Below are positions 62,231 to 64,000 of a stretch of DNA of 64,000 nt, in pieces; the first letter of the stretch is position 1, and each line of letters starts with the position of its first letter. Under the pieces are notes generated by a model. The model searched no databases, was not told where the DNA came from, and was given only the letters and a program-made list of their open reading frames with translations. This stretch comes from Paucimonas lemoignei (GTDB lineage Bacteria > Pseudomonadota > Gammaproteobacteria > Burkholderiales > Burkholderiaceae_D), in contig NZ_SLZQ01000007.1 of NCBI RefSeq assembly GCF_004342585.1, positions 1 to 64,000 on the forward strand. Direction: 5' to 3'. The position numbers were made by a program, and so were the translations under genes.

Positions 62231-62616
62231 CTAATAGATCGGGTGAACGGGAAAACCTTGGTCAGGCCGAGGATATCCGTCACCAGCAAGATAACAAATA
62301 CTGCAAACAGAACGCCGATAATCTCGCCGCCGGCCGGTGCCTGATCGATACGGGCGGCGAGTTGCTGCACTTCGTCGTCGGTCAGGGCACTGATACGGTC
62401 CAGCGCGGCTTGTGGCTCGACGCCATGTTCTTCCAGCGATTTGCGCACATCATCGCGCGAGAAAAAGCTGGTTACTCGCTCGCGCTCCGCAGTCATACCT
62501 GTCGCGGCCATCGCTTCGTGGGTACTGACAATGGCGGCGAAGGCATGCAGGGGAAAGCCGGCGGCGGTGAGGCACACTATCACTAGAGATGCAATGAAAC
62601 GCCTGAATTTGGCCAT
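62227..62616 (-). CDS. Small exported membrane protein (PA2779 type)
   Basis: 129 residues. Signal peptide 1-28 (HAFA-AIV), a helical middle (about 30-95) with SFFSRDDVRKSLEEHGVEPQ and LTDDEVQQLAARIDQAPAG, then one C-terminal membrane span (about 99-119) and a short tail FPFTRSIR. The helix RISALTDDEVQQLAARID is the family signature. ATG 62616 has AAGGAG upstream. It precedes and overlaps the C39-like peptidase gene by 4 bases, which makes it a plausible substrate or anchor of that peptidase. Divergent from the aminotransferase gene. Confidence 0.85.
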   Translation of the reverse strand: MAKFRRFIASLVIVCLTAAGFPLHAFAAIVSTHEAMAATGMTAERERVTSFFSRDDVRKSLEEHGVEPQAALDRISALTDDEVQQLAARIDQAPAGGEIIGVLFAVFVILLVTDILGLTKVFPFTRSIR

Positions 62617-62892
62617 CCTTATCTCCTTGTCGTAGAGGAATACGCAAACTGTAATTGAAAGATGCGTGAGCCTTTTGTATGACTCCGGCTGAGAGATTCC
62701 GACAACATCTTCGCTTCCAGAGATGGAATGCAAATGGAAAATTAAACGTAGACATTCACTTTTACTGAAAATGGTGTGCCTGAATTTGACCATTATCAAT
62801 TCAATATCATTGCTGCACGTTTGTATGATCATGCGCAGCCAGGAAGGGCGGCTGCGGATGGACAATGCCTCCTCAAATCTTTGGAGACACAC

Positions 62893-64000
62893 ATGCCTGC
62901 CTTGCTGCCTCATCCAGATCCTGATGGTCTGCTTGAATATTCCGTGGTCTATACCGACCGCGCGCTCAATCACATGTCGCAACGCTTCCAGGGCGTCATG
63001 CGCGATATTTCTCGCATCCTCAAGACGGTGTACAACGCCGCCAGTGCCGTCGTGGTGCCGGGCAGCGGCACGTTCGGCATGGAAGCGGTCGCGCGCCAGT
63101 TCGCCACGGATAAAAAATGCTTGGTGATACGAAACGGCTGGTTCAGTTATCGCTGGACGCAGATTTTCGACATGGGCCTCATTCCGTCCGAAACCATCGT
63201 TCTCAAAGCCCGGCAGGTTGAGCCAGGCGCACAGGCCCCCTTCATGCCGCCGCCGTTGGAAGAAGTCGTCAGCGCCATTTATGCGCAAAAGCCCGACCTG
63301 GTCTTCGCGCCGCATGTGGAAACGGCTTCCGGCATGATCCTGCCAGACCATTACCTGAAGGCAGTCGGCGAAGCGGTGCGCGAGGTAGGGGGATTGTTCG
63401 TGCTCGATTGCGTCGCTTCCGGCACCGTATGGGTCGACACGGCCGACAAGTTTGTGGATGTGCTGATCAGCGCGCCGCAGAAATGCTGGAGCAGTTCGCC
63501 TTGCTGCGCCTTGATCGCCTTGAGTTCCCGTGCGCGCGAGCGTATCGATGCCACGACAAGCACCAGCTTTGCCTGCGACCTCAAGAAGTGGCTGCAGATT
63601 ATGGAAGCCTATGAGACAGGCGCGCATGCCTACCATGCCACCATGCCGACCGATGCGCTGGCCGCCTTGCGTGACGTGATGCTGGAAACCGAAGCCCATG
63701 GCTTTGCCAGGGCTTGCGCCGAACAGCAGGCCCTGGGCCGCCAGGTGCGTGAATTGCTGGTCAGCCGCGGCTTTCCAAGTGTGGCCGCGGAAGGCTTCCA
63801 GGCGCCGGGCGTGGTGGTCAGCTATACCAGCGATCCGGAAATCCAGTCGGGTAAAAAATTCCTGGCGCTGGGCTTGCAGACGGCCGCCGGCGTGCCGCTG
63901 CAGTGCGACGAGCCTGCCGAATTCCGTACTTTCCGCCTGGGCCTGTTCGGGCTGGATAAGCTGCAGAATCCCGAACGTACCTTGCAGAACTTCGCGAAGG
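62893..64000 (+). CDS. Class V aminotransferase, alanine/serine-glyoxylate type (cut by window end)
   Basis: ATG 62893 follows TTGGAGACACAC. 369 codons lie in the window, and the frame is still open. VPGSGTFGMEAV, RNGWFSYRW, FAPHVETASGM and the PLP-lysine segment SAPQKCWSSSP fit PLP-dependent class V aminotransferases related to alanine-glyoxylate transaminase. Substrate specificity cannot be decided by eye. It is divergent from the PA2779-type gene, with 276 bases between the starts, where I see no clear operator. Confidence 0.88.
   Translation, partial: MPALLPHPDPDGLLEYSVVYTDRALNHMSQRFQGVMRDISRILKTVYNAASAVVVPGSGTFGMEAVARQFATDKKCLVIRNGWFSYRWTQIFDMGLIPSETIVLKARQVEPGAQAPFMPPPLEEVVSAIYAQKPDLVFAPHVETASGMILPDHYLKAVGEAVREVGGLFVLDCVASGTVWVDTADKFVDVLISAPQKCWSSSPCCALIALSSRARERIDATTSTSFACDLKKWLQIMEAYETGAHAYHATMPTDALAALRDVMLETEAHGFARACAEQQALGRQVRELLVSRGFPSVAAEGFQAPGVVVSYTSDPEIQSGKKFLALGLQTAAGVPLQCDEPAEFRTFRLGLFGLDKLQNPERTLQNFAK

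Noticed and set aside
62617..63699. Large N-terminal extension of the PA2779-type frame running antisense through the aminotransferase
   Set aside because: The real protein starts at ATG 62616 with a signal peptide and a proper ribosome site; the extension is a shadow of the aminotransferase gene.
1..64000. CRISPR arrays, tRNA or rRNA genes, prophage, riboswitches
   Set aside because: I looked for spaced direct repeats, cloverleaf-like segments, phage structural genes and known riboswitch-like leaders and found none that I could support.

Overview
The window looks like chromosomal DNA from a betaproteobacterium of the order Burkholderiales, most likely an Oxalobacteraceae-type organism (Herminiimonas/Collimonas/Janthinobacterium-like). 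This rests on protein style, the gene order pgk / pyk / fba / purC / purE / purK / sua5, and several small Burkholderiales-typical families. That placement is inference; no rRNA or tRNA gene is visible. Genes are densely packed on both strands with many ATGA-type stop/start overlaps, and most are housekeeping or envelope functions. I see no prophage, CRISPR array or secretion-system locus.

Layout. 1-384: nested insertion-sequence debris (an IS3-like left end placed inside an IS481-type transposase start). 385-7250: moaC, a BepA-like periplasmic protease, a minus-strand run ending in yheT and a DUF gene, then ilvE divergent from the branched-chain amino acid exporter azlCD. 7340-14940: lower glycolysis (pgk, pyk, fba), purine synthesis (purC, purE, purK) and tRNA t6A synthesis (sua5). 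15100-18400: a secreted protein with collagen-like GPL repeats, divergent from a FadL outer-membrane transporter preceded by a palindrome resembling a TetR-family operator. 18540-26900: gcdH with a flavin reductase, msrA, a cyclopropane-synthase-like methyltransferase, hemerythrin/pdxH, tcdA, thpR, small membrane and zinc proteins, and a secreted lipase.

27050-35700: a GAF-PAS-GGDEF-EAL c-di-GMP protein, PBP4 (dacB), then a YjgN/M48 peptidase pair facing a LemA/TPM/TPM operon. 35800-41900: pyrF, a short orphan, pncC, pgpA, thiL, maeB and a small basic protein. 41880-47770: DUF808, SRAP/YedK, DUF4336, HopJ, MYG1-like, MtfA peptidase, a low-molecular-weight tyrosine phosphatase and a small lipoprotein. 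47770-53400: an exported-protein region with a putative leader peptide, two beta-propeller-like lipoproteins and an unusual receiver-domain protein that has its own membrane anchor and extracytoplasmic domain, followed by a BON lipoprotein and a possible small RNA. 53387-64000: trhP/yegQ, a MarR-type regulator, a Cho-like nuclease, a second pncC, a second hemerythrin, a beta-helix lipoprotein, a HEAT-like exported protein, the PA2779/PA2778-type pair and a class V aminotransferase cut by the window end.

The strongest candidates for new biology are the GPL-repeat secreted protein, the receiver-TM-extracytoplasmic fusion with its lipoprotein neighbours, and the PA2779/PA2778-type pair (a small exported membrane protein with a C39-like peptidase lipoprotein). 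None of these amounts to a clear, complete new system on sequence alone. All family assignments come from reading motifs and lengths; no database search was run.
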